Source: DASPFV01 sp035620975 (GTDB lineage: Bacteria; Acidobacteriota; Vicinamibacteria; Vicinamibacterales; 2-12-FULL-66-21). From it: a stretch of 5,793 nucleotides of DNA. Positions 1 to 5,757 of this stretch are shown here, one piece after another. The translations under genes and the position numbers were made by a program. The DNA lies in NCBI GenBank assembly GCA_035620975.1, contig DASPFV010000115.1, forward strand, positions 1-5,793, given 5' to 3'. The notes under the pieces are model-generated. The model was not told the origin of the DNA, made no database searches, and worked only from the letters and a program-made list of their open reading frames with translations. Every line of letters begins with the position of its first letter. The first letter of the stretch is position 1.

Positions 1-1
1 G

Positions 2-256
2 CGCCACATTCCCTCGGAAGTGGCCGCCCGCCTGGCCGATCGCGTGTCGGGCGCGCAGCTCTCGACGCGGGAGCTGGAAGTGCTGCGGCTGCTGGTGGGC
101 GGGCGTCGCAACCGCGAAATCGCCAGCACGCTCGACATCAGCGAGGGCACGGTCAAGATCCACGTCAGCAGCATCCTCGGCAAGCTGGGGGCGACCGATC
201 GAACCGAAGCGGTGACGCGGGCGCTTCAGCGCGGCATTGTCCAGCTGGAAATGTAA
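2..256 (+). CDS. LuxR/NarL-family response regulator, C-terminal DNA-binding part (5' truncated)
   Basis: This is the last 84 codons of a gene that begins left of the window; the frame is open from base 2 and ends at TAA 254-256. Fragment residues 20-80 form a GerE/LuxR-type helix-turn-helix: LSTRELEVLRLL opens the domain, N37-R-E-I-A is the usual 'N-K-E-I-A' position, and ISEGTVKIHVSSILGKLGA (46-64) is the turn and recognition helix. Thr50-Val51-Lys52 and His54 sit where the family contacts DNA. The preceding HIPSEVAARLADR resembles the linker of NarL/FixJ response regulators, so a phospho-acceptor receiver domain is expected upstream; that part is inferred. A GTG at 20 could be called as a start, but the homology-like sequence runs through it to the window edge, so the gene is truncated by the window rather than short. 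Its target genes are unknown. The receptor gene follows on the same strand after 282 nt. Confidence 0.88.
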   Translation, partial: RHIPSEVAARLADRVSGAQLSTRELEVLRLLVGGRRNREIASTLDISEGTVKIHVSSILGKLGATDRTEAVTRALQRGIVQLEM

Positions 257-280
257 CGTTCTGGATCACTTTCCGTGAGT

Positions 281-356
281 GTCTTTCGGGAGACGTAAGT
301 TCAGCAGCTGCAGCGTTTACATGGGGCGTAAGCTCAGCGTGATGTATGTCTTTCGG
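281..356 (+). repeat. Paired direct repeats upstream of the receptor promoter
   Basis: Two short motifs each occur twice in direct orientation. GTCTTTCGG lies at 281-289 and 348-356 (9/9, 67 nt apart). CGTAAGYTCAGC lies at 294-305 and 327-338 (11/12, 33 nt apart). The order is a-b-b-a along the same strand. Spacings of 33 and 67 nt are close to three and six helical turns, as would suit protein binding on one DNA face. The bases are read directly; a regulatory role is inference. Confidence 0.4.
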
Positions 357-385
357 CATAGCTATGTTGCTGCCTTGTGACATAC
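344..385 (+). other. Two-part inverted repeat (possible structured leader or operator)
   Basis: GTATGTC (344-350) is the exact complement of GACATAC (379-385). Inside, GGCA (355-358) and GC (361-362) can pair with GCTGCC (369-374), leaving a TA bulge and a six-base loop; a 4 x 4 internal loop separates the two stems. A perfect 10-bp palindrome, CATAGCTATG, occupies 357-366 in the centre. The element lies just upstream of the predicted promoter, so it would act as DNA (operator) unless transcription starts earlier. I recognise no known riboswitch family. Confidence 0.35.
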
Positions 386-407
386 CGGCGACCCTCCCAT
401 CAGCAAG

Positions 408-436
408 TTGACTGGAACGTTCCCCACCCATACGCT
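408..436 (+). promoter_or_regulatory. Predicted sigma70-type promoter of the receptor gene, with internal palindrome
   Basis: The -35 box TTGACT (408-413, 5/6 to TTGACA) and the -10 box TACGCT (431-436, keeping T1, A2 and T6) are 17 nt apart, the optimal spacing. Transcription would start near 443, giving a leader of about 96 nt to the ATG at 539. The first ten spacer bases, 414-423, are the perfect palindrome GGAACGTTCC, a position where a bound dimer would block RNA polymerase. The boxes are read from sequence; their activity is inferred. Confidence 0.45.
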
Positions 437-482
437 TCATCCGGCGGCCGTGTAGTTGTTTTAGACTAACGCGTCCGCATTA

Positions 483-497
483 GCGGCTTCCCGCCGC
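483..497 (+). other. Small GC hairpin in the receptor leader
   Basis: GCGGC (483-487) pairs with GCCGC (493-497) around the loop TTCCC. It ends about 30 nt before the ribosome-binding site, inside the predicted leader. Five pure G-C pairs make it likely to fold. A role in mRNA stability or translation is only a possibility. Confidence 0.3.
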
Positions 498-527
498 CAG
501 GCATGTGGAGACGTCGCCGTTTGAGTC

Positions 528-538
528 GGGGGAGGACC
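528..538 (+). promoter_or_regulatory. Ribosome-binding site that decides the receptor start
   Basis: The purine run GGGGGAGGA (528-536) contains the Shine-Dalgarno core GGAGG at 531-535, three bases before the ATG at 539. The spacing is shorter than ideal, but the in-frame ATG at 503 has no comparable site and would add only a 12-residue arginine-rich extension. The start at 539 gives a conventional signal peptide, so it is preferred. Confidence 0.55.
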
Positions 539-3500
539 ATGCTGCGATCACGTTCGAACCGCACAGTCACCGTCGCTACATTGGTGGCGTCCGCGCTGTG
601 CGTGCTGGCGTTGACGACGAGCGCATATGGGCAGGGAACGAACGCGACCATCCGGGGAACCGTCCAGGATGCGAGCGGCGCGGTGCTGCCCGGCGCGACG
701 GTCACGGCCATCAACACCGGCACGAAGTCGGAGCAGACAACCATTACCGACGAACGCGGTCAGTACATCCTGACCGGCCTCTTCCCCGGCACCTACGAGC
801 TGCGGGTGGAGCTCTCGGGATTCAAGACGTACGACCGCAAGAATCTCGCGCTCAGCCCCGCGGACAACCGTGGCCTGGACGTCCGTCTGGACATCGGCGA
901 GCAGACCGAGACGGTGACGGTCACCGCCACGCCGGAGCTCATTCAGACGCAGACTGGCGCGCGCGAGGGCGTGCTGACGTCGCAGCAGATCGACAACCTC
1001 TCGATCATCGGGCGCAGCTCGCTGGAGCTGCTGCGGATCCTGCCCGGCGTCGTGACGGAGTTCAACCAGGGCGAGTCGGTGAGCTTCGGCGGGGGCGCGA
1101 ACAACACGCAGAGCTACACGGTCAACGGCATCCGCTCGTCGAGCAACACGGTCCAGCTCGATGGCTCGTCCCTCATCGACATCGGCAGCAACAACGGGCT
1201 CATCGTCACGCTGAACAATGACATGGTTCAGGAAGTGAAGGTGCAGAGCTCGAACTTCGCGGCCGAATACGGCACGGGCGGCATGAGCGTCAGCGCGGTC
1301 ACCAAGTCGGGCACCTCGCAGTTCCGCGGGCAGCTCTACGACTACTGGCGCGACAGCAGCTTCGCGTCGAACGATCGATCGAACAGCATCACGCTCACGC
1401 CGAAGCCGAAGAGCAAGTACAACTACCCGGGCGGCAACATCGGCGGTCCGCTCTTCTTCGGCGACGACTACACGCGGAACCGGGACCGCCTGTTCTTCTT
1501 CGTCGCGTACGAGGTGCAGCGGCAGCAGATCGACTCGGGCGCGCGCTTCTCGCGCACCTACACCGAGGCGATGCGGAACGGGGACTTCAGCGAGCTGCTG
1601 GCCAACCGCGGCTCGAACCTGAACAGCATCCCGCAGCTCCGCATTCCGCAAGGCTTCCCGAACGCGGGCCAGCCGGCTCCGAACAACGACATGCGGCCAT
1701 ACATCCACCCGATGGGGGCCTATCTCGCGGGTCTCTACCCGCAGCCGAATTACAGCGATCCCGACAACGAGTTCAACTACGTCTACAGTGCGCTCGAGCC
1801 GGCGAACCGGTTCGATTTCAAGTCGCGCTTCGACTGGAACATCAGCAGCAGCACCAAGGCCTACGTGCGCGTCGCCTACGAAGGGGAAACGACGACGAAC
1901 CCCCGCGGCGTGTGGTGGGGGCCGTCCGACGTCGCGCTGCCCACGTCGAACATCGGCGAGAACCGGGGTCGATCGTATGCGGGCAACGTGGTCTCGGTGC
2001 TCAGCCCCTCGATGACCAACGAGGTGCTCGTGAGCTACAGCCGGCTGACGCTGGACAACAGTTTCGAGGATCCGAGCCTCATCCGGCAGGGCGCCGGCGG
2101 CATCACGTTCAACGGCATCTTCCCGGCAGGGTCGACGAGCCCGTATCTGCCGACGGACATCCTGCACGGCTGGGGCGGCAGCGGCCAGGTCGGGAACCTG
2201 TGGGCGGCCGGGAATGACGTGTACGCGCACAACGACGCACTGCAGTTCCGGAACACCCTGACCAAGCTCGCCGGGACGCACGGACTGAAGTTCGGGGCCG
2301 CAATCGAGCGCGGCCAGAAGCAGCAGAACTTCCAGAACCTCGAGGCCGGACAGCTCTGGTTCGGTACCGACAACACCACAGGCACGGGCAATTCGGCCGC
2401 GGACATGCTCGTCGGCCGTATCGGATCGTTTACCCAGGGCACTGCTGCGAGCGGCAACCCGTCGCCCGGCCAGCCGTTCGGCGAGTTCCGGTACTGGAGC
2501 ATCGACGCATTCGCGCAGGACAGCTGGCGGATCTGGCCCAACCTCACGTTCGAATACGGCGTCCGCTTCGGTTACTGGACGAACAACCGCGAGCTGAACG
2601 GCCTGGGGGGCTACTTCACGTCGGAGCTGTATGACCCGAACGCCGGGTCGTTCCTCGATCCGGGCACGTACCAGCGACTCAACGGCGTCTGCTACGTCTA
2701 CACCGGGTGCGCGCCGGACGGCATCCTGGAGAACCGCTCGGCCTTCGCGCTCCCGCGCGTGAACGTCGCGTGGAACATCGACGGCGAGGGCAACAACGTG
2801 GTCCGCGGCGGGTACGGGCTGTTCTACAACCGCAACATGGGCAACGTGGAGTACGACAACACGCTGCGCATGCCGCCCAACGCGTACCAGGTCGCGACCG
2901 ACTTCTGGGCCGGCGGGGGCTACGGCAACGGCCTCGGGCTGACGTACGACACGGTCAGCCAGGCGACGCTCGCCAACCGCATCGGCAGCATCGGGATCAA
3001 CTCGCTGACGCCGGACTCGTTCGCCTGGCCGCAGACGCACAGCTTCAGCCTCTCGTACGCGCGGCGGATTCCCTGGAACCAGGTTATCGAGGCGAGCTAC
3101 GTCGGCACCCGGCAGCGCGACCTCGTCAGCCGCCAGAACGGGAACGTCATGCCGTTCGGCGCCCTGAGCTCGGGGACCTTCAACGGCGTCGACCTGTCCG
3201 TGCCGGTCAACCGCGTCGCCGTGGCCAGCGTGGGCGACAACCTCGCCTCGTTCCGGCCGTTCAACGCGCTGAACGGCATCACGCTGTACAGTTTCCGCGG
3301 CGAGGCCAACTTCAACTCGCTCCAGGTCACGTTGAGCCGACAGACGAGCCGGGCCCTGCAATACTTCCTGGCCTACACGTACGGCCGGACGAAGGGCACG
3401 CTGGGCGACGAGTACTCGACCGTCGATCCCTACGATCCGGACCGCACGTACGGCGTGCTCAGCACGGACCGGACGCACATCCTCAACGTGTCGTGGAACG

Positions 3501-4171
3501 CCTTCCTGCCAGACGGCGCACGCGGGGCGATGGACAATGCGATCGGCCGCGGCATTCTCAATGGGTGGCAGCTGTCCGGTATCTCGTCGATGGCCAGCGG
3601 CATACCGCTGCGCCTCAGCTTCAGCGGCGCGGCGGCCGCCAACAGCATCTCGGCCGCGTACTTCGGCACCGCCGATGTGGTCGGGCCGAGCCTCAGTGGC
3701 GGCAACGGCCTCGCGCCGATCTACACCTGCGATCCGCGGACCGACGGCACGGGCGTCGGCGAGAAGATGCTGAACCTCGACTGCATCTCGGTCCCGCCGT
3801 TCGGTCAGAACGGCGATCTGGTGCCGCCCTACAACATCAGGACGCCGACGCGGTTCAACCACGACCTGACGCTGTTCAAGAACTTCACGATCAAGGACGA
3901 GCAGAAGCTGCAGTTCCGCGTCGGGTTCTTCAACCTGTTCAACCAGGCGTTCGCGAACACGAACATCGGGAACGACATCAACCTGGTGCTCGATACGACG
4001 TGCCGCGTGACGGTGAACAACGTGCCGGATGGCACCGGCGGCGTGCAGAACAACGTCTGCGACCCGACCGGCGGGTTCGACTACACGCAGCAGACGCGCG
4101 CCAACTTCGGGACGATCAACCTGAAGCGCGGCCACCGCGTGATCGAGTTCGTCCTGAAGTACTACTTCTAG
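539..4171 (+). CDS. Oar-like TonB-dependent outer-membrane receptor with carboxypeptidase-regulatory-like N-terminal domain
   Basis: This is a 1,210-residue outer-membrane beta-barrel, in the usual size range for Oar-like receptors of Acidobacteriota and Myxococcota. Residues 1-31 are a signal peptide: basic start, hydrophobic core, likely signal peptidase I site after Ala-Tyr-Gly, and no lipobox. Residues 36-117 form a CarboxypepD_reg-like beta-sandwich (G-x-V-x-D-x-S-G-A-x-L-P-G-A, then D-E-R-G-Q-Y and L-x-P-G-T-Y). TETVTVTA (123-130) resembles a TonB box, and 143-262 is the plug. The barrel shows familiar Oar-type motifs: YNYPGGNIGGP (294-304), RLFFFVAYE (317-325), MRNGDFS (345-351), FNHDLTLFKNF (1106-1116) and LQFRVGFFNLFNQAF (1124-1138). 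The chain ends in KYYF; a terminal Phe after alternating residues is the BAM recognition signal. Six mature cysteines fall in three close pairs. Transport energy should come from TonB-ExbB-ExbD encoded elsewhere. The ligand cannot be read from sequence; family proposals range from oligosaccharides and peptides to protein export. The gene is intact. Confidence 0.93.
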   Translation: MLRSRSNRTVTVATLVASALCVLALTTSAYGQGTNATIRGTVQDASGAVLPGATVTAINTGTKSEQTTITDERGQYILTGLFPGTYELRVELSGFKTYDRKNLALSPADNRGLDVRLDIGEQTETVTVTATPELIQTQTGAREGVLTSQQIDNLSIIGRSSLELLRILPGVVTEFNQGESVSFGGGANNTQSYTVNGIRSSSNTVQLDGSSLIDIGSNNGLIVTLNNDMVQEVKVQSSNFAAEYGTGGMSVSAVTKSGTSQFRGQLYDYWRDSSFASNDRSNSITLTPKPKSKYNYPGGNIGGPLFFGDDYTRNRDRLFFFVAYEVQRQQIDSGARFSRTYTEAMRNGDFSELLANRGSNLNSIPQLRIPQGFPNAGQPAPNNDMRPYIHPMGAYLAGLYPQPNYSDPDNEFNYVYSALEPANRFDFKSRFDWNISSSTKAYVRVAYEGETTTNPRGVWWGPSDVALPTSNIGENRGRSYAGNVVSVLSPSMTNEVLVSYSRLTLDNSFEDPSLIRQGAGGITFNGIFPAGSTSPYLPTDILHGWGGSGQVGNLWAAGNDVYAHNDALQFRNTLTKLAGTHGLKFGAAIERGQKQQNFQNLEAGQLWFGTDNTTGTGNSAADMLVGRIGSFTQGTAASGNPSPGQPFGEFRYWSIDAFAQDSWRIWPNLTFEYGVRFGYWTNNRELNGLGGYFTSELYDPNAGSFLDPGTYQRLNGVCYVYTGCAPDGILENRSAFALPRVNVAWNIDGEGNNVVRGGYGLFYNRNMGNVEYDNTLRMPPNAYQVATDFWAGGGYGNGLGLTYDTVSQATLANRIGSIGINSLTPDSFAWPQTHSFSLSYARRIPWNQVIEASYVGTRQRDLVSRQNGNVMPFGALSSGTFNGVDLSVPVNRVAVASVGDNLASFRPFNALNGITLYSFRGEANFNSLQVTLSRQTSRALQYFLAYTYGRTKGTLGDEYSTVDPYDPDRTYGVLSTDRTHILNVSWNAFLPDGARGAMDNAIGRGILNGWQLSGISSMASGIPLRLSFSGAAAANSISAAYFGTADVVGPSLSGGNGLAPIYTCDPRTDGTGVGEKMLNLDCISVPPFGQNGDLVPPYNIRTPTRFNHDLTLFKNFTIKDEQKLQFRVGFFNLFNQAFANTNIGNDINLVLDTTCRVTVNNVPDGTGGVQNNVCDPTGGFDYTQQTRANFGTINLKRGHRVIEFVLKYYF

Positions 4172-4205
4172 ACCGTCGGCGGGGCAGTTCGCCGCCCGCC
4201 GGGTC
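4171..4205 (+). terminator. GC-rich hairpin at the receptor stop codon (possible terminator)
   Basis: GACC (4171-4174) pairs with GGTC (4202-4205), and CGGCGGG (4177-4183) pairs with CCCGCCG (4195-4201): eleven base pairs with a two-base bulge and an 11-nt loop. It starts at the last base of the TAG stop. No T-run follows, so it is not a textbook intrinsic terminator; it could instead protect the mRNA 3' end. Confidence 0.35.
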
Positions 4206-4223
4206 CGTCTCAGCTGGGTGTGT

Positions 4224-4247
4224 CTTCCGCCTGAAGGCGGAAGCTAC
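4224..4247 (-). repeat. REP-like palindrome, copy A (minus orientation)
   Basis: The 20-mer CTTCCGCCTGAAGGCGGAAG (4224-4243) folds into an 8-bp stem with a TGAA loop and is followed by CTAC (4244-4247). On the minus strand this reads GTAG directly 5' of the hairpin, the layout of REP sequences bound by RAYT (Y1-type, TnpA-REP) proteins. No RAYT gene is in the window. Membership of a genome-wide REP family is inferred from the layout and from local repetition. Confidence 0.7.
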
Positions 4248-4255
4248 GCGAACGG

Positions 4256-4286
4256 CTTCCGCCTGAAGGCTGAAGGCGGAAGCTAC
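4256..4286 (-). repeat. REP-like palindrome, copy B, with a 7-bp internal duplication
   Basis: The stems CTTCCGCC (4256-4263) and GGCGGAAG (4275-4282) match copy A, and CTAC follows at 4283-4286 (GTAG on the minus strand). The centre holds TGAAGGC twice in tandem (4264-4270 and 4271-4277), lengthening the loop from 4 to 11 nt. It begins 32 nt after copy A starts. Both copies continue GC after CTAC, so their shared 3' side is GGCGGAAGCTACGC. Confidence 0.68.
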
Positions 4287-4300
4287 GCTATCTTGCGCCC

Positions 4301-4324
4301 GTGGCTTCCGCCTTCAGGCGGAAG
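4301..4324 (+). repeat. REP-like palindrome, copy C (plus orientation)
   Basis: CTTCCGCCTTCAGGCGGAAG (4305-4324) is the exact reverse complement of copy A's 20-mer. It is preceded by GTGG (4301-4304), a one-base variant of the GTAG foot, so this copy faces opposite to A and B. Copies B and C form an inverted pair like a bacterial interspersed mosaic element (BIME). Confidence 0.68.
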
Positions 4325-4333
4325 CGCTTTTCT
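4304..4333 (+). terminator. Possible intrinsic terminator formed by REP copy C
   Basis: On the plus strand the copy C stem extends to nine base pairs (GCTTCCGCC with GGCGGAAGC, loop TTCA). Three bases later comes TTTTCT (4328-4333). A strong GC stem with a short T-run is a plausible, if weak, Rho-independent terminator for receptor transcripts, and would separate that unit from the TPR gene. Confidence 0.4.
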
Positions 4334-4354
4334 GGCTCCCGGCTTCCAGGCCGT

Positions 4355-4398
4355 GCTTCCGCCGCCAGGTCGAAGCTCTTCGAGAGCCGATCGGAAGC
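4355..4398 (+). repeat. Degenerate REP-like copy D with nested hairpin
   Basis: CTTCCGCCGCCAGGTCGAAG (4356-4375) matches copy C at 16 of 20 positions and lacks a clean foot tetranucleotide. Alternatively, GCTTCCG (4355-4361) pairs with CGGAAGC (4392-4398), enclosing the small hairpin GCTCT-TCG-AGAGC (4375-4387). This looks like a decayed or rearranged REP unit. Confidence 0.4.
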
Positions 4399-4401
4399 CG
4401 C

Positions 4402-4430
4402 TTGGTCGATCGTCACCGTCGGCGTAAGAT
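4402..4430 (+). promoter_or_regulatory. Predicted promoter of the TPR gene
   Basis: TTGGTC (4402-4407) and TAAGAT (4425-4430, 4/6 to TATAAT) are separated by 17 nt. The start point would be near 4437, leaving a leader of only about 18 nt before the ATG at 4455. The -35 is weak (3/6). The promoter lies after all REP copies, which fits independent transcription of the TPR gene. Confidence 0.4.
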
Positions 4431-4454
4431 CCTCTGAAGTCACCCGCCGCCGTC

Positions 4455-5612
4455 ATGACACGCTTGTCCTCGGTACTGCTTCTGCTCGTGATCCCGGTGG
4501 CGCTGCTCCGGGCGCAGGCCCCGCGGCCGCCCGAGTTCGAGACGCTGTTCGCGCGCGCGCTCGAGCTCCACCAGGCCGGGGACCTGATCGGCGCGATCGA
4601 ATCCTACAAGGCCGCGCTGGCGCTGCAGCCCGGGCGGCCGGAGGCGCTGACGAACCTCGGCGCCGCCTACGTCCGCCTCGGGCAGTTCGACGACGCGATC
4701 CGTCAGTACGAGGAAGCGCTGAAGATCGAGCCGAATGGCAGCGCCATCCGGCTGAATCTGGCGCTCGCATACTACAAGTCGGGGCGGCCGCAGGAGGCCA
4801 TCCCCCAGCTCAAGCGCGTGCTCTCGTCGGATCCCCAGGCGAAGAACGCGTATCTCGTGCTGGCCGAGTGTTACCTGCAGACCGGGCAGGACCAGGAGCT
4901 CATCGCCCTGCTGCAGCCGCGCGAGCAGATGTTCGAGGGGGACCTCGCGTTCGCGTACCTCCTGGGAACGGCCCTCCTGCGAACCGACCGGAGCGAGGAA
5001 GGGCAGAAGTACGTCGACCGGATTTTCGGCGCCGGAGAGTCGGCGGAGGCGCACCTGCTCATGGCCATGGCGCACCTCGCCCAGCACGACTACCCGTCCG
5101 CGAAAATCGAGCTCGAGAAGACGCTGCAGTTGAACGCGCGGCTGCCGACGGCGCATTCGCTCTACGGGCGATCCCTGCTGGCGCTGAGCGAGCGTGAGGC
5201 TGCCGAGCGGGCGTTCCGCCGCGAGCTGGAGCTCAACGTGAACGACTTCGAGGCCAACCTGCAGCTGGGCAACATGCGCAAGTCGGCCGGGCGCTTCGAC
5301 GAAGCGTCAACCTACCTGGAGCGGGCAGTGGCCATCCGGCCGACGGATCTCAGCGGGCGCAAGCTGCTCGCGAGCCTTCGCCTGCAGACCGGGAAGACCG
5401 AGGCGGCCGTCGAGCTCCTCGAAGCCATCGTGCGCGACGCGCCGGAGACCATCGAGGCGCACGTGCAGCTCGCGACGGCCTACAACCGGCTGAAGCGGAC
5501 CGAGGACGCCCGGCGCGAGCGCGAGATCGCCGAGCGCCTGACGGCGGAAGAGCAGGCGAAGCAGCCGGGAGCCAAGCCTGCTGGCCGCGGCGCTGGACCC
5601 GGCGGGCAGTAG
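4455..5612 (+). CDS. Exported tetratricopeptide-repeat (TPR) protein
   Basis: The product has 385 residues. It opens with a signal peptide: basic Thr-Arg start, Leu/Val-rich core at 7-18, and probable cleavage near Ala20 or Ala22. Residues 27-364 read as about ten TPR units of roughly 34 residues, approximately 27-59, 62-93, 95-127, 128-155, 163-190, 196-228, 229-262, 263-296, 297-330 and 331-364. Units 1-3 and 8 are the most canonical (L-G-x-x-Y, A-I-x-x-Y/L, closing Pro); units 4 and 5 are irregular. The tail (365-385) is Gly/Pro/Ala-rich and probably disordered. TPR arrays form superhelical protein-binding surfaces; no catalytic domain is visible, so a periplasmic scaffold or adaptor role is inferred and the partner is unknown. 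No Shine-Dalgarno lies at proper distance (TGAAG is about 15 nt upstream), but this ATG gives the signal peptide. It lies 283 nt after the receptor gene and seems to have its own promoter. Confidence 0.9.
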   Translation: MTRLSSVLLLLVIPVALLRAQAPRPPEFETLFARALELHQAGDLIGAIESYKAALALQPGRPEALTNLGAAYVRLGQFDDAIRQYEEALKIEPNGSAIRLNLALAYYKSGRPQEAIPQLKRVLSSDPQAKNAYLVLAECYLQTGQDQELIALLQPREQMFEGDLAFAYLLGTALLRTDRSEEGQKYVDRIFGAGESAEAHLLMAMAHLAQHDYPSAKIELEKTLQLNARLPTAHSLYGRSLLALSEREAAERAFRRELELNVNDFEANLQLGNMRKSAGRFDEASTYLERAVAIRPTDLSGRKLLASLRLQTGKTEAAVELLEAIVRDAPETIEAHVQLATAYNRLKRTEDARREREIAERLTAEEQAKQPGAKPAGRGAGPGGQ

Positions 5613-5652
5613 CGTACGTGCGCGCCCGGAGTCCGAAGCGCTCACATGTTGG

Positions 5653-5675
5653 CCGTGCGCCTCAGCGGCGCGTGG
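5653..5675 (+). terminator. Hairpin 40 nt after the TPR gene (possible terminator)
   Basis: CCGTGCGCC (5653-5661) pairs with GGCGCGTGG (5667-5675) around the loop TCAGC: nine pairs, two of them G-U. It is the first stable stem after the TPR stop. G-rich sequence follows rather than a T-run, so intrinsic termination is doubtful. Confidence 0.35.
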
Positions 5676-5700
5676 GGGGCCGCGGGGTTACGTCCTTCGA

Positions 5701-5756
5701 CCGCTATGCGGCTCGCAACGCGAATTCTGTACTCTTTGCGGCGAGCCGCAGAGCGG
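5701..5756. repeat. Long inverted repeat, 16-bp arms with one mismatch
   Basis: CCGCTATGCGGCTCGC (5701-5716) matches the reverse complement of GCGAGCCGCAGAGCGG (5741-5756) at 15 of 16 positions; the mismatch is 5706/5751. The 24-nt interior can pair further: CGCGAA (5719-5724) with TTTGCG (5735-5740), one G-U pair, leaving an AA bulge and a 10-nt loop. The result is a stem of about 22 positions. It could be a terminator for either strand, a structured RNA or a palindromic mobile repeat. It does not share sequence with the REP copies at 4224-4398. Confidence 0.6.
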
Positions 5757-5757
5757 C

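Noticed and set aside
257..538. Cobalamin or another known riboswitch ahead of a TonB-dependent receptor.
   Set aside because: I could not find a B12-box-like core or another recognisable aptamer; the stems present do not fit a known class.
503..538. Upstream ATG at 503 as the receptor start.
   Set aside because: It adds an Arg-rich stretch ahead of the signal peptide, lacks a ribosome-binding site, and the purine-rich GGGGGAGGA lies between it and ATG 539.
548..4135. A 1,195-codon open frame on the minus strand opposite the receptor gene.
   Set aside because: Strong third-position G/C in the sense gene removes antisense stops. The translation is Arg/Val/Ala/Glu/His-rich with no domain, while the sense frame has a complete, recognisable receptor.
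2707..4266. A 519-codon plus-strand frame overlapping the receptor's 3' half.
   Set aside because: It is an out-of-frame shadow, extremely Arg-rich, with no motifs, and it runs into the REP-like repeats.
4224..4324. CRISPR array suggested by repeated palindromic units.
   Set aside because: Only three clear units, in mixed orientation, with short and unequal spacing and no cas genes nearby.
4218..4427. Short plus-strand frame across the REP cluster.
   Set aside because: It is a translation of the palindromes themselves (repeated Leu-Pro-Pro and Gly-Gly-Ser strings) and has no ribosome-binding site.
4440..5156. A 238-codon minus-strand frame opposite the TPR gene.
   Set aside because: It is the antisense shadow of a G/C-rich gene; the sense frame gives a signal peptide and regular TPR units.
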